A stretch of DNA of 64,000 nucleotides from an uncultured Clostridia bacterium (GTDB lineage Bacteria > Bacillota > Clostridia > Oscillospirales > Acutalibacteraceae). The notes beneath the pieces are model-generated. The model made no database searches. It worked only from the letters and a program-made list of their open reading frames with translations, and was not told the DNA's origin. Below, piece after piece: positions 27,323-36,928 of this stretch; positions within the stretch are counted from its first letter, which is position 1, and each line of letters opens with the position of its first letter. A program made the translations under genes and the position numbers. The DNA is taken from the NCBI GenBank assembly GCA_947584595.1, contig CANPWP010000002.1:122110-186109 (forward strand), written 5' to 3'.

Positions 27323-27997
27323 ATGTTAATAGCTATTATCAGAACTTTGCTTTTATATGTATTTGTTATTTTCGCAGTAAGAATTATGGGTAAACGTCAA
27401 ATAAGCGATTTACAGCCTACAGAGCTGGTTATTACCCTAATTATCTCCGATATTGCGGCAATTCCTATGCAAAACACAAGCCAGCCTCTTATTTCAGGAA
27501 TTTTGCCTGTTCTGATATTAATAGGCTGTGAAATTGTTGCAAGTATGATTATGATGAAACACAGCAAATTTCGAAAAATGATTTGCGGAAGCCCGGTTAT
27601 GGTAATTCACGAGGGAAAAATCTTGCAGGACTCTATGAAAAAATTGAGAATGAGTACAGAAGACCTTTGTATTCAGTTAAGGCAGGAAAATGTATTTTCT
27701 CTTGAAGATGTACAGTATTGCATTGTAGAAACGAACGGTAAAATAAGCGTCTTGCAAAAGCCTGAAAAACGAAACCCGACTGCCGAAGATATGGGTATTT
27801 ATATTCCTGATACGGGAATTGACGCTGTTGTTGTAAATGACGGCGAATTTGTAGATAATTCAATGAAACTGTGCGGATTCACAAAGGAAAAAATAAATAA
27901 TATTTTAAGTGAAAACAACGTTAAGCTTGAAGATGTTTTCATTATGACGGGAAATAAAACGGGAGCTTACAATATTATAAGGGTTGATAAACAGTGA
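27323..27997 (+). CDS. DUF421 membrane protein, YetF/YrbG-like
   Basis: 224 aa. Three N-terminal membrane helices (IAIIRTLLLYVFVIFAVRIMGKRQISDLQPTELV, split by conserved GKRQ) precede a soluble beta-rich DUF421 domain with the conserved DTGIDAVVVNDGEFVDNSMK segment. The Bacillus YetF homologue is a membrane protein of unclear function. The start is the ATG at 27323 behind GGTGAT; the upstream in-frame ATG at 27242 lies in the palindromic repeat. It overlaps the DUF4363 gene by 4 nt. Confidence 0.85.
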   Translation: MLIAIIRTLLLYVFVIFAVRIMGKRQISDLQPTELVITLIISDIAAIPMQNTSQPLISGILPVLILIGCEIVASMIMMKHSKFRKMICGSPVMVIHEGKILQDSMKKLRMSTEDLCIQLRQENVFSLEDVQYCIVETNGKISVLQKPEKRNPTAEDMGIYIPDTGIDAVVVNDGEFVDNSMKLCGFTKEKINNILSENNVKLEDVFIMTGNKTGAYNIIRVDKQ

Positions 27998-28374
27998 AAA
28001 GATTAATTTTAAGTATGTCGCTTGTAGCTTTTGCAATTTTAATTGCATTTGTTGAGGTATGGTATATAAATTATACTGCCGCCGATACAATTGACGATAT
28101 CAGCAGAATTACAAGTTTAATGGAATTACACGAAAAAGAAAAAGCTTTGGAAAGCACAGAAAAAATCATAGAAAAATGGGAAACAAACAGTAGATATTTT
28201 AATATATTTTTACTTCACGAAGAAATTGAGGCAATCAGCGAAAATTTAGAAGAGATAAATCAGGCGATAAAATATGATGACAGGGACAGATTTTTTGAGG
28301 TTTCTGCTAAAACAAAAAAGCGGTTAGTAATTATTAAGGAAGATGAATTTCCTTTACTGGATAATGTTCTTTAG
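27994..28374 (+). CDS. DUF4363 single-pass membrane protein
   Basis: 126 aa. One N-terminal membrane helix (LILSMSLVAFAILIAFVEVW), then a helical, acidic extracytoplasmic region (TSLMELHEKEKALESTEKII). DUF4363 proteins often follow DUF421 (YetF-like) genes in spore-forming Firmicutes, and this pair fits: the start overlaps the previous stop (GTGA). Function unknown; a joint role in the sporulation envelope is inference. Confidence 0.75.
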   Translation: MKRLILSMSLVAFAILIAFVEVWYINYTAADTIDDISRITSLMELHEKEKALESTEKIIEKWETNSRYFNIFLLHEEIEAISENLEEINQAIKYDDRDRFFEVSAKTKKRLVIIKEDEFPLLDNVL

Positions 28375-28421
28375 TGTAGAGTAAATCATTTTCAGGTAAT
28401 TTTTGCCTACCTCGTCAGGGC

Positions 28422-28596
28422 AATGTCGTCAACTTAGGAAAAGGTTAGATTAAAGCAGAACATTTGAGAGAAAAAGCCTTCCCTAGCAGGGAAGGTGGCA
28501 CGACGGAGTCGTGACGGAAGGGTAGAAATGTTCAGCTATCCACCCCTTAGTCAGCTTACGCTGACAGTTCCCCTTAAGGAAAGCCTTTTTTCTGCT
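28422..28596. repeat. Intergenic repeat with tandem hairpins (copy 1)
   Basis: This fills most of the 315-nt gap 28375-28689. It begins with AATGTCGTCA and contains perfect hairpins CCTTCCC/GGGAAGG, CACGAC/GTCGTG and GTCAGC/GCTGAC. GAACATTT at 28458 pairs with AAATGTTC at 28525, and the outer ends AGCAGAA (28454) and TTCTGCT (28590) are inverted. A related copy lies at the right end of the window (63876 onward). No ORF or transposase is present; it looks like a non-autonomous repeat. Confidence 0.7.
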
Positions 28597-28674
28597 AATA
28601 TCAATGTAATCCTTAGTTCTCGTAACATTGCTCGTTAGAGGAGATATATTTATTCTGTACTATTTCTTAAAACT

Positions 28675-28708
28675 AAAAGCAACCCCATTTTATTGAGGTT
28701 GCTTTTTT
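28675..28708 (-). terminator. Terminator overlapping the exonuclease stop codon
   Basis: Inverted repeat AAAAGCAACC/GGTTGCTTTT. On the minus strand the 5' arm covers the last sense codons and stop of the exonuclease gene, and the 3' arm ends in a T-rich tract. Confidence 0.75.
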
Positions 28709-29643
28709 GTTGTTTTCTTATTTTTAACCTTTGCTTTTTGCTTTTTAAGTTTCTCTGCTTTTTCTTTTTCGGCTTTTATTCTTTTCTGTTCTTTTTTAAT
28801 TTCTTCCATTGGAGTGAGTTTTTTATTAATTAATGTTTCATCGTACCTGAGTTTAAATGAAATTTTTCCCTGAAACTCTTTTTTACAATTTTTACAAATA
28901 AATTTTGATGTAAAACTCCTGCCTTTAATCGTCCATCGGGACTTTCGCTGCATCTCTTCATTACACTTCGGACAATTAAAAAACATTTGGGTTCTATCCA
29001 CATTCGGATTATTTATTTCTGTAATATAACGGGTCTTAAAAGTTATCTTTTTATAAAATTCTTCGGTCAAAGCAAGCTCTGTCATACTTCGCAATTTCTG
29101 CTCGTCAAAAAGTCTTTTGAAACAATAAAAACTCATAATTGCATCATCTTTTGCTCGGTGCATTGAAAGGCAATCGTTATTTATTTCCAGCATTTCCACA
29201 CAGGCTGAAAGTCCTAACTGTGCCGACGGTTTATGAAATTCCAGTATCTTTTCACAATATGCCTGTAAATTGCAATATTTTGTAAGAAAAGGCAGTTTTT
29301 CTGTATGATAATAGTAATTATAGTTTTCTATGAGAACTAAAATATCTGATGTACTCCATGTTAAAAGCACACCCGTACCTAAAAACTTTTCAAAACATTT
29401 TAATGTATGTGTAAAGGTATTATTAGCAGAGCTAAGCTCTTCATCAGTGATATGGGTAAGTTCCTGTATACGAGCATTGAGTTTTTTGCCGATTTGGGGA
29501 GTTATAAGCATTGAGAAAGTTTCTATGATTTCTAAATTTTCATCAGTTTTAACTGCTCCGAATTCAATTATTTCATTAATATACTTTTTCTTTTTATTGC
29601 TGAAAGCCGTATTCCATTCTAAATCTAATATAATATAATTCAT
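28690..29643 (-). CDS. DEDDh 3'-5' exonuclease with C-terminal zinc ribbon
   Basis: 317 aa. An exonuclease/DnaQ-fold domain (1-190) has DLEWN (DxE), ELTHITDEEL and HRAKDDA (H-x4-D), the KapD-like pattern. A four-cysteine zinc ribbon follows (CPKCNEEM...CKNCKKEF), then a Lys-rich tail. It probably trims DNA or RNA 3' ends. The substrate is unknown; the ribbon and basic tail suggest nucleic-acid binding. Its start overlaps the typA stop by one base. Confidence 0.82.
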   Translation of the reverse strand: MNYIILDLEWNTAFSNKKKKYINEIIEFGAVKTDENLEIIETFSMLITPQIGKKLNARIQELTHITDEELSSANNTFTHTLKCFEKFLGTGVLLTWSTSDILVLIENYNYYYHTEKLPFLTKYCNLQAYCEKILEFHKPSAQLGLSACVEMLEINNDCLSMHRAKDDAIMSFYCFKRLFDEQKLRSMTELALTEEFYKKITFKTRYITEINNPNVDRTQMFFNCPKCNEEMQRKSRWTIKGRSFTSKFICKNCKKEFQGKISFKLRYDETLINKKLTPMEEIKKEQKRIKAEKEKAEKLKKQKAKVKNKKTTKKQPQ

Positions 29644-31460
29644 TATTTTCTAAACGCTTTTTTCATTCTTTGTTCTTTACTTAAAATCATTTTACGCATT
29701 CGAATGCTCTCGGGAGTTACCTCCACAAGCTCGTCGTCTGCTATAAATTCAAGGCATTGTTCGAGAGAAAGCACTGTATGAGGCGTCAGCTTTAAGGCAT
29801 CGTCTGAACCTGAAGCACGGGTATTTGTAATATGCTTTTTCTTGCAGACGTTTACAACTAAATCCTCAGACTTCGGGCTTGAACCTACTATCATACCTTC
29901 ATATACGGGTGTACCTGCTCCGATAAAAAGTCTGCCTCTTTCCTGTGCTTGGAAAAGTCCGTAGGTTACGGCTTCTCCCGCTTCAAAGGCTATAAGCGAA
30001 CCCTGATGTCTTGTAACGATTTCACCTTTTAACGGCTCATAGCCGTCAAACACATGGTTCATAATACCATTTCCGTTAGTATCTGTTAAAAATTCGGGGC
30101 GGTAACCCATTAATCCTCTTGCAGGAATTCTGAATTCAATATGTGTAATTCCGTTTCCTCTTGTTCCCATATTTATAAGTTCGCCTTTTCTCGCTCCTAA
30201 CTTTTCCATAACCGAACCTACATAATTATCGGGAACTTCTACCATAAGATATTCTATTGGCTCACACATTTTACCGTTAATTTCTTTTATTATAACCTGC
30301 GGTCGTGAAACCTGAAATTCGTAGTTTTCTCTTCTCATTGTTTCAATAAGAATAGAAAGGTGAAGTTCTCCCCTGCCCGACACCTTATAAGTATCTGCTG
30401 AGTCTGTTTCTTCTACTCTTAATGCCACATTCGTTTCAGTTTCCTTAAAAAGTCTGTCACGTAGATTTCGGGATGTTACATATTTACCCTCCTGACCTGC
30501 AAAGGGACTGTTATTTACAATAAAATTCATCGAAACGGTAGGCTCGTCTATTTTTACAAAGGGCAAGGGCTCTACAAAATCAGGTGAACAGACTGTTTCT
30601 CCTATATTCAGGTCTGCAATACCGCTTACGCATACTATATCGCCCAGTTGTGCCTCTTCGGTTTCTACACGGTTTAATCCCTCAAACTGATAAAGCTTTG
30701 CAATTTTTACATTTTGCGTCGAACCGTCACGACAGCACAACACAGCGTTTTGTCCGTTTTTGACCTTACCCCTTTCAACTCTGCCTATACCGATTCTTCC
30801 TACAAATTTGTCGTAGTCGATATTCGAGAATAAAATCTGCATTCCTCCGTTTAAATCGCCCTGAGGAGCAGGAATTTCATTGATAATTGCTTCAAATAAA
30901 GGCTTCATATCCGTTCCTTTTTGCGTATAATCGGTTGTTGCATAGCCGTCTTTTGCAGATGCATAAACAACGGGAAATTCAAGCTGATCATCATCAGCGC
31001 CAAGCTCTATGAACAAATCAAGCACTTCATCGACTACCTCATCGGGTCTTGCACCGGGTCTGTCTATTTTATTTAATACTACAAGGGGCTTCTTGCCTAA
31101 ACCTAACGCCTTTTTAAGCACAAACCGAGTTTGAGGCATACATCCCTCGAATGCGTCTACAAGCAATACTACGCCGTCTACCATCATAAGAATACGTTCA
31201 ACTTCTCCTCCGAAATCAGCGTGACCCGGAGTATCTACTATATTTATCTTTACATCACCGTATTTTACTGCCGTGTTTTTTGAAAGAATTGTAATTCCTC
31301 TTTCTCTTTCAAGGTCGTTTGAGTCCATTACTCTTTCGGCAACTTCCTGATTTTCTCTGAAAATGCCGCTTTGCCTTAAAAGCTGGTCAACCAGTGTCGT
31401 TTTACCATGGTCAACGTGAGCAATAATCGCAACATTTCTCAAATTTACTCTTGTATCCAT
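29643..31460 (-). CDS. typA: Translational GTPase TypA/BipA
   Basis: 605 aa. G-domain motifs are HVDHGKTTLVDQLL (G1), RERGITI (G2), DTPGHADFG (G3) and NKIDRP (G4). EF-G-like domains and the BipA-specific C-terminal domain follow. It acts on ribosomes during 50S assembly and stress. It is followed by the exonuclease gene with a 1-nt overlap. Confidence 0.97.
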   Translation of the reverse strand: MDTRVNLRNVAIIAHVDHGKTTLVDQLLRQSGIFRENQEVAERVMDSNDLERERGITILSKNTAVKYGDVKINIVDTPGHADFGGEVERILMMVDGVVLLVDAFEGCMPQTRFVLKKALGLGKKPLVVLNKIDRPGARPDEVVDEVLDLFIELGADDDQLEFPVVYASAKDGYATTDYTQKGTDMKPLFEAIINEIPAPQGDLNGGMQILFSNIDYDKFVGRIGIGRVERGKVKNGQNAVLCCRDGSTQNVKIAKLYQFEGLNRVETEEAQLGDIVCVSGIADLNIGETVCSPDFVEPLPFVKIDEPTVSMNFIVNNSPFAGQEGKYVTSRNLRDRLFKETETNVALRVEETDSADTYKVSGRGELHLSILIETMRRENYEFQVSRPQVIIKEINGKMCEPIEYLMVEVPDNYVGSVMEKLGARKGELINMGTRGNGITHIEFRIPARGLMGYRPEFLTDTNGNGIMNHVFDGYEPLKGEIVTRHQGSLIAFEAGEAVTYGLFQAQERGRLFIGAGTPVYEGMIVGSSPKSEDLVVNVCKKKHITNTRASGSDDALKLTPHTVLSLEQCLEFIADDELVEVTPESIRMRKMILSKEQRMKKAFRK

Positions 31461-31499
31461 ACATTACTTCCCCTGATTTTTAATCTTTATTAAGCGGTT

Positions 31500-31590
31500 T
31501 TGCCGCACAGCGATAACAAGGGACTTTGCCCCTTGACCCTGCGAGCCTTTGAAAAAGCCCGTAGAAAACTTTTACTTTTCTATACTATAA
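31500..31590. repeat. GC-richer intergenic hairpin repeat upstream of typA
   Basis: In an otherwise AT-rich gap (31461-31839) this stretch is distinctly richer in GC. It contains CAAGGG/CCCTTG around a 7-nt loop (31517-31535) and CTTTGAAAAAG. It has no ORF. Its position upstream of both divergent genes argues against a terminator for either. It resembles scattered intergenic repeats of Clostridia, but only one copy is visible here. Confidence 0.4.
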
Positions 31591-31742
31591 TTTTTTTATT
31601 CTGACAAATTATTTTATCACATAACTTTTTCTATTTCAATTATTTTTTCCTATATTTTTAAATTCTGTTAAGTTTTCATTATATTTTGCGTATTTGATAT
31701 TATAAAACAATATATATTGTATTTTTATTTTGAGTATACACC

Positions 31743-31771
31743 TTTACAAAACGGCGAAATTGTTATATAAT
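31743..31771 (+). promoter_or_regulatory. Sigma-A-type promoter of acnA-icd
   Basis: TTTACA at 31743-31748, a 17-nt spacer, and a perfect TATAAT at 31766-31771. Transcription would start near 31778, giving a leader of about 60 nt before the acnA ribosome-binding site (AGGAGG). The -10 box lies inside a Rex operator. Confidence 0.7.
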
Positions 31772-31777
31772 TAACAA
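31760..31777 (+). promoter_or_regulatory. Rex operator overlapping the acnA -10 box
   Basis: TTGTTATATAATTAACAA matches the Firmicute Rex consensus TTGTTAANNNNTTAACAA at all fixed positions except the seventh. The half-sites TTGTTA/TAACAA flank and include the promoter -10 element, so bound Rex would block RNA polymerase. rex itself lies 3.3 kb downstream. Consensus is established knowledge; binding here is inferred. Confidence 0.75.
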
Positions 31778-31839
31778 TATTATTTACATAATAATTCCTT
31801 AGTAAATAGTTGGTAATATTTTGCACAGGAGGTAATTTT

Positions 31840-33774
31840 ATGGGTTTAACTTTAGCACAGAAAATTATTAAAGAGCATTTACTCTCAGGAGAAATGAATG
31901 TGGGTTCTGATATTGGTCTTAAAATTGACCAGACATTAACTCAGGACGCAACAGGTACTATGGCTTATCTTGAATTTGAGGCCATTGGCATTCCAAGAGT
32001 AAAAACTGAAAAAAGCGTGGCTTATATTGACCACAATACTTTACAGACTGGTTTTGAAAATGCCGATGACCATAGATTTATTCAGTCCGTATGTAAAAAA
32101 CACGGCATTTATTTTTCTCGTCCCGGAAACGGTATCTGTCATCAGGTTCACCTTGAACGCTTCGGCAAACCAGGAAAAACCTTGATCGGCTCTGACAGCC
32201 ACACACCTACGGGCGGCGGTATAGGTATGCTTGCTATCGGTGCAGGCGGCCTTGACGTAGCTGTTGCTATGGGCGGCGGTGCTTATTATATAACTATGCC
32301 TAAAATGGTAAGAGTTAATTTAACTGGTAAATTAAAACCTTGGGTCTCTGCAAAGGATATTATTCTTGAGGTTCTTAAAATTATGTCAGTTAAAGGCGGG
32401 GTCGGAAAAATCGTTGAGTACGGCGGTGAGGGCGTTAAATCCTTAACTGTTCCAGAGCGTGCCACTATTACAAATATGGGTGCAGAGCTTGGTGCTACAA
32501 CTTCCATCTTCCCCTCTGATGAAATTACAAAGAGCTTCCTTAAAGCTCAGAACAGAGAAGAAGACTGGATAGAGCTTTTACCTGACGCTGACGCTGTTTA
32601 TGATGAAGTTATTGACATAGATTTAAACAAGCTTGAACCAATGGCTGCCTGTCCTCATTCACCTGATAATGTTAAGTCTATCAAAGAACTTGAGGGCAAA
32701 AAAATCGATCAGGTATGTATAGGCTCATGCACAAATTCAAGCTATCTTGATATGATGAGAGTTGCCGCTATTCTTAAAGGCAACAAAGTCGCCGACGGCG
32801 TATCACTTGCTATTGCTCCCGGAAGCAAGCAGGTATTTAATATGATTGCCAAAAACGGCGCTTTGGCTGATATGATTGCAGCAGGTGCAAGAATACTTGA
32901 AAGTGCCTGCGGACCTTGTATCGGTATGGGACAATCACCTAACAGCGGCGGTATCTCCCTTAGAACATTTAACAGAAACTTTGAAGGCAGAAGCGGTACT
33001 GCTGATGGTCAGATTTATCTTGTATCTCCTGAAACAGCCGCAGTTTCTGCCCTTAAAGGTGTATTTACAGACCCTACATCACTTGGTGATGAGGTTAAGA
33101 TTGAAATTCCCGAGCATTTCCTTATTAACGACAATATGATCATTGAGCCTGCATCTGAGGATGAAATGGACAGCGTTGAAGTATTAAGAGGTCCGAATAT
33201 TAAGCCGTATCCTAAGACAAGTCCTCTCAGCGATACAATTGAGGCATCTTGTGCGTTAAAGGTTGGCGACAACATTACAACAGACCATATTATGCCGGCA
33301 GGTGCTAAGATTTTGCCCCTTCGCTCAAATATTCCTGCTATTTCACAGCATTGTTTTACAGTATGCGACAAGGAATTTCCCGAGCGTGCAAAAATGCTTG
33401 GTTCAAGCATTATTGTCGGCGGTGCTAACTACGGTCAAGGTTCATCACGTGAGCACGCCGCTTTAGCTCCTCTATATTTAGGCGTTAAGGCTGTTCTTGT
33501 TAAAAGCTTTGCACGTATTCACAGAAGTAACCTTATTAACGCAGGTATTTTACCTCTTACATTTGTTAATGAAGCTGATTATGATAAAATTGCTTTAGGT
33601 GATGAGCTTGTATTGCTTGATGTTAAAAAGCTTATTGAAAACGGTGATGACATCATTGTTGAAAATAAAACAAAAGGCACAAAAATTATGGCTAAATGTG
33701 ATCTTACAGACAGAACTAAAGCCATTATTCTTGCCGGCGGCTTATTAGATTACACAAAGAAGGAGAACGGTTAA
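31840..33774 (+). CDS. acnA: Aconitate hydratase
   Basis: 644 aa. Iron-sulfur cluster ligands appear as [10 protein letters not shown] and [11 protein letters not shown]. Substrate-binding segments [11 protein letters not shown] and, in the swivel domain, [10 protein letters not shown] are present. It isomerises citrate to isocitrate. The start is the ATG at 31840 behind AGGAGG. It is followed by icd after 1 nt, so the operon converts citrate to 2-oxoglutarate. The length of about 640 aa, shorter than AcnA of about 900, fits the monomeric anaerobe subgroup. Confidence 0.95.
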   Translation: MGLTLAQKIIKEHLLSGEMNVGSDIGLKIDQTLTQDATGTMAYLEFEAIGIPRVKTEKSVAYIDHNTLQTGFENADDHRFIQSVCKKHGIYFSRPGNGICHQVHLERFGKPGKTLIGSDSHTPTGGGIGMLAIGAGGLDVAVAMGGGAYYITMPKMVRVNLTGKLKPWVSAKDIILEVLKIMSVKGGVGKIVEYGGEGVKSLTVPERATITNMGAELGATTSIFPSDEITKSFLKAQNREEDWIELLPDADAVYDEVIDIDLNKLEPMAACPHSPDNVKSIKELEGKKIDQVCIGSCTNSSYLDMMRVAAILKGNKVADGVSLAIAPGSKQVFNMIAKNGALADMIAAGARILESACGPCIGMGQSPNSGGISLRTFNRNFEGRSGTADGQIYLVSPETAAVSALKGVFTDPTSLGDEVKIEIPEHFLINDNMIIEPASEDEMDSVEVLRGPNIKPYPKTSPLSDTIEASCALKVGDNITTDHIMPAGAKILPLRSNIPAISQHCFTVCDKEFPERAKMLGSSIIVGGANYGQGSSREHAALAPLYLGVKAVLVKSFARIHRSNLINAGILPLTFVNEADYDKIALGDELVLLDVKKLIENGDDIIVENKTKGTKIMAKCDLTDRTKAIILAGGLLDYTKKENG

Positions 33775-33775
33775 T

Positions 33776-34984
33776 ATGAGCAAAATCGCTATGAAAACTC
33801 CCCTCGTTGAGATGGACGGAGACGAAATGACCAGAATTATCTGGAAAATGATTAAAGAAATTTTACTTGAACCATATATTGAATTAAACACTGAATATTA
33901 TAATTTAGGACTTACACATAGAAACGAGACTGACGATCAGGTTACTGTTGACAGTGCCAATGCAACTAAAAAATACGGCGTTGCAGTTAAATGTGCTACA
34001 ATTACGCCTAATGCCGCAAGAATGCCTGAATACAACTTAAAGCAAATGTGGAAATCACCTAACGGCACGATACGTGCTATGCTTGACGGTACCGTATTCA
34101 GAAGTCCTATTCTTGTTAAAGGCATTACTCCTTATATCCCAACCTGGACAAAGCCGATTACTATTGCAAGACACGCTTACGGTGACGTTTATAAAAACAC
34201 GGAAATGGTAGTTAAGGGCGGTTCTAAGGCTGAACTTTGCGTTACAAATGATGACGGCACAGAAGAAAGAAGTCTTATCCACAACTTTGACGGCGACGGC
34301 ATTATTCAGGGTATGCACAATCTTGACAGTTCAATTTCTTCCTTTGCAAGAGCATGCTTTAACTATGCCCTTGATTTAAAGCAGGATATCTGGTTTGCTA
34401 CAAAAGATACTATCAGCAAAAAGTATGACCATACATTCAAAGATATTTTCCAGGATATTTTTGACAACGAATACAAAGAAAAATTTGAAAAGGCAGGCAT
34501 TGAATACTTCTACACTCTTATCGACGACGCTGTTGCAAGAGTTGTCCGTTCTGAGGGCGGATATATCTGGGCTTGCAAAAACTATGACGGCGATGTAATG
34601 AGCGATATGATTGCTACTGCTTTCGGCTCGCTTGCTATGATGACAAGTGTTCTTGTTTCTCCTGACGGTGTTTATGAATATGAAGCTGCCCACGGTACTG
34701 TTCAGCGCCACTATTATAAGCACTTAAAAGGCGAAGAAACTTCTACAAATTCTGTGGCTACTCTTTTTGCATGGAGCGGTGCTTTAAGAAAAAGAGGCGA
34801 GCTTGACAACACACCTGACCTTTGTGATTTTGCCGACAAGCTTGAAAAAGCTACCATCAAAACTATTGAGGACGGCGTTATGACAGGCGACCTTTACCTT
34901 ATTTCTAAGCTTGAAAACAAGAAAAAAGTAAACACAAGAGAATTTCTTGAGGAAGTTAATATAAGATTAAAAGAGATGATTTAA
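33776..34984 (+). CDS. icd: Isocitrate dehydrogenase (NADP+), eukaryotic-like type
   Basis: 402 aa. It begins [17 protein letters not shown], and has [33 protein letters not shown] and [13 protein letters not shown]. These are features of the dimeric NADP-dependent enzyme shared with eukaryotes, not the E. coli type. It oxidatively decarboxylates isocitrate to 2-oxoglutarate, the glutamate precursor. Cotranscribed with aconitase under the Rex-overlapped promoter. No citrate synthase gene is in this window. Confidence 0.95.
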   Translation: MSKIAMKTPLVEMDGDEMTRIIWKMIKEILLEPYIELNTEYYNLGLTHRNETDDQVTVDSANATKKYGVAVKCATITPNAARMPEYNLKQMWKSPNGTIRAMLDGTVFRSPILVKGITPYIPTWTKPITIARHAYGDVYKNTEMVVKGGSKAELCVTNDDGTEERSLIHNFDGDGIIQGMHNLDSSISSFARACFNYALDLKQDIWFATKDTISKKYDHTFKDIFQDIFDNEYKEKFEKAGIEYFYTLIDDAVARVVRSEGGYIWACKNYDGDVMSDMIATAFGSLAMMTSVLVSPDGVYEYEAAHGTVQRHYYKHLKGEETSTNSVATLFAWSGALRKRGELDNTPDLCDFADKLEKATIKTIEDGVMTGDLYLISKLENKKKVNTREFLEEVNIRLKEMI

Positions 34985-35028
34985 TCATATAATGTTATTG
35001 TAAATTAATGTTACATTAAGTGATGATT

Positions 35029-35069
35029 AGGGAAAGAGGACGGGAACTTCCCTCTCTCCTCTTTCCTTT
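35029..35069 (+). terminator. Terminator after icd
   Basis: Hairpin with outer arms AGGAAAGAGG-like/CCTCTTTCCT and an inner GGGAA/TTCCC, followed by a short T run. It is at the end of the icd transcript and before rex. Confidence 0.6.
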
Positions 35070-35128
35070 ATACTAATTGCTATTTAAACAGGAGAAAAGA
35101 TTTCACCCGTTTGAATAATGATTAGTAT
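35070..35128. repeat. 59-bp palindromic element upstream of rex
   Basis: The ends ATACTAAT and ATTAGTAT are inverted, and the match continues inward (TATTTAAAC/GTTTGAATA, GGAGAAA/TTTCACC, with mismatches). It belongs to the same end-type as the element at 27102-27255. It occupies most of the space between the icd terminator and rex. Confidence 0.65.
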
Positions 35129-35155
35129 TAAATGTTGAATTGGAGGATTGGCAAA

Positions 35156-35806
35156 ATGGCCAAATGTAACAACATTTCAATGTCTGTTATAAGAAGACTG
35201 CCAAGATACTACAGGTTTTTATCAGAACTTGACAGTCAGAATGTTGAGAGGATTTCCTCGAACAAATTAGCTGAGATTATGCATGTTACAGCTTCCCAAG
35301 TAAGACAGGATTTAAACTGCTTCGGGGGATTTGGTCAACAGGGATACGGTTACGGAGTTAGAGCTTTAAAAGATGAAATTACAAATATTTTGGGCCTGAA
35401 CTTAAACCATCCTGCTGTTTTAATTGGTTTTGGCAACTTAGGAAAAGCTGTGGCTGCACATATGAACTTTAACGGACTTGGCTTTGATTTAAAAGGCATA
35501 TTTGACAAGGATATCAATGTTATCGGCAGTAAAATTTGCGGTATTACCGTAAGAAGTGAAACTGATTTGGATAAATTTGTTGAAGAAAACAGCATTGATT
35601 CGGCTTTTCTCTGTGTGCCTAAAAATGCAGTTGAGGATACTGTTGAAAGACTTTATAATGCGGGAATAAAAACCTTTTGGAATTTTTCTCACTTTGATAT
35701 TACTAACACCTTTGAAGACGCAATTGTTGAAAATGTTCATTTATCAGACAGTCTTATGACTTTATGTTATAGAATGAACGAAAAAAATGAAAAAAACGAT
35801 AAATAA
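35156..35806 (+). CDS. rex: Redox-sensing transcriptional repressor Rex
   Basis: 216 aa. The N-terminal winged helix (ISMSVIRRLPRYYRFL, ISSNKLAEIMHVTASQVRQDL) is followed by an NAD(H)-binding Rossmann domain (AVLIGFGNLGKAVAAH) and the domain-swapped C-terminal helix. Rex senses NADH/NAD+ and represses fermentation and related genes when NAD+ is high. The ATG at 35156 has GGAGG upstream. A matching operator sits at 31760-31777. Confidence 0.96.
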   Translation: MAKCNNISMSVIRRLPRYYRFLSELDSQNVERISSNKLAEIMHVTASQVRQDLNCFGGFGQQGYGYGVRALKDEITNILGLNLNHPAVLIGFGNLGKAVAAHMNFNGLGFDLKGIFDKDINVIGSKICGITVRSETDLDKFVEENSIDSAFLCVPKNAVEDTVERLYNAGIKTFWNFSHFDITNTFEDAIVENVHLSDSLMTLCYRMNEKNEKNDK

Positions 35807-35819
35807 ATTGGAGATCAGT

Positions 35820-36911
35820 ATGACTAAATATCTTAGCCGTAAAATAAAATTTTTATCTCTCTTCTTAATAGTCGGAGTTGTATTTACTCACACTTATAAC
35901 TACAAGGACGCTTTTTTAACTCCTACAACTACAATAAGCGAGGGATTTAACCTTGGAGCAATGTTTGAGTATTTTATAAGCAACGGTCTTACCCGATTTA
36001 CTGTCCCTATGTTCTTTGCTTTTTCGGGTTATTTATTTTTCAGAACTTTTAGATTTTCCCTGAAAAGCTATGGATATAAATTAAAAAGCAGATTTTTTTC
36101 TCTTTTTATTCCATTTGTTATCTGGACAGCTGTTGCAGGATTATTTTTACTTGCAATATCATATTTTGAGCCTTTCGCTTCACTTCCAATTGTTAATGAA
36201 AAGATTGGTTTTGCAAAAGAAAACGGTATTGTCGGAATATTAAGCTGGTTTTTAAATCCGCCTGCTTTTCAGCTTTGGTATGTTCAGCAGCTTATGATTT
36301 TTACCGTTATTTCTCCTTTGATTTATATTTTAATTAAATATACTAAGGGTATTATTATTGCTCCGTTTATTATTTTATGGCTTATTGATTTGTCATTTAT
36401 TATAAATTCCGAGGCTATACTGTTCTTTATGTTAGGAGCTTATATTGCAATTTTTGATAAAGAAAGCTTTGTTCTACAAAAGGAAAGTAAAATTTTTACT
36501 GTTGTAATTACTCTTATCTGGGTTACAATTAATATCATAAAAACATATATTGCAGCTTTGAGCGAAACCACTCCGCTTTATTTGGCAAAACTCTTTCTTA
36601 CTAAATCATCTGTTATTTTGGGCATAGTTGCTATGTGGCTTTTATTTGACCATATTGTAAAAAGAATTGAAAATAAAAAGGGACTGCTTCTTTTATCCTC
36701 TCATATGTTCTTTATTTATACATTGCATGAACCTTTACTTCATATTTGCTATCAGCTTGGGCTCACAACATCTGCTTCTACAGCGGCACACATTGCACTT
36801 TACATCTGTATGCCGATTTCAATTATTGCATTTTCTGTTATAATAAGTATGTTTGTAAGAAAAGTATGTCTGCCTTTACACAGAGTACTTACAGGCAACA
36901 GGTCATATTAA
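35820..36911 (+). CDS. Acyltransferase 3 family membrane protein
   Basis: 363 aa with about 10 membrane helices. It begins MTKYLSRKIKFLSLFLIVGVV and has the family motif TRFTVPMFFAFSGYLF and the FWYVQQL-like AFQLWYVQQLMI segment. Such proteins O-acylate polysaccharides, peptidoglycan or teichoic acid precursors, using periplasmic or membrane donors. The ATG at 35820 follows GGAG. The catalytic His in the first helix is H36-like (VFTHTYNY). The acceptor is unknown. Confidence 0.8.
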   Translation: MTKYLSRKIKFLSLFLIVGVVFTHTYNYKDAFLTPTTTISEGFNLGAMFEYFISNGLTRFTVPMFFAFSGYLFFRTFRFSLKSYGYKLKSRFFSLFIPFVIWTAVAGLFLLAISYFEPFASLPIVNEKIGFAKENGIVGILSWFLNPPAFQLWYVQQLMIFTVISPLIYILIKYTKGIIIAPFIILWLIDLSFIINSEAILFFMLGAYIAIFDKESFVLQKESKIFTVVITLIWVTINIIKTYIAALSETTPLYLAKLFLTKSSVILGIVAMWLLFDHIVKRIENKKGLLLLSSHMFFIYTLHEPLLHICYQLGLTTSASTAAHIALYICMPISIIAFSVIISMFVRKVCLPLHRVLTGNRSY

Positions 36912-36928
36912 TTTTATACGGTGATATT

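Noticed and set aside
34999..35016. TTGTAA...TTACAT as a second Rex site before rex
   Set aside because: The half-sites and spacing do not fit the TTGTTAANNNNTTAACAA consensus.
36746..36928. N-terminal extension of the cupin gene
   Set aside because: It overlaps the acyltransferase gene in another frame and lacks a ribosome-binding site; the ATG at 36929 has one.
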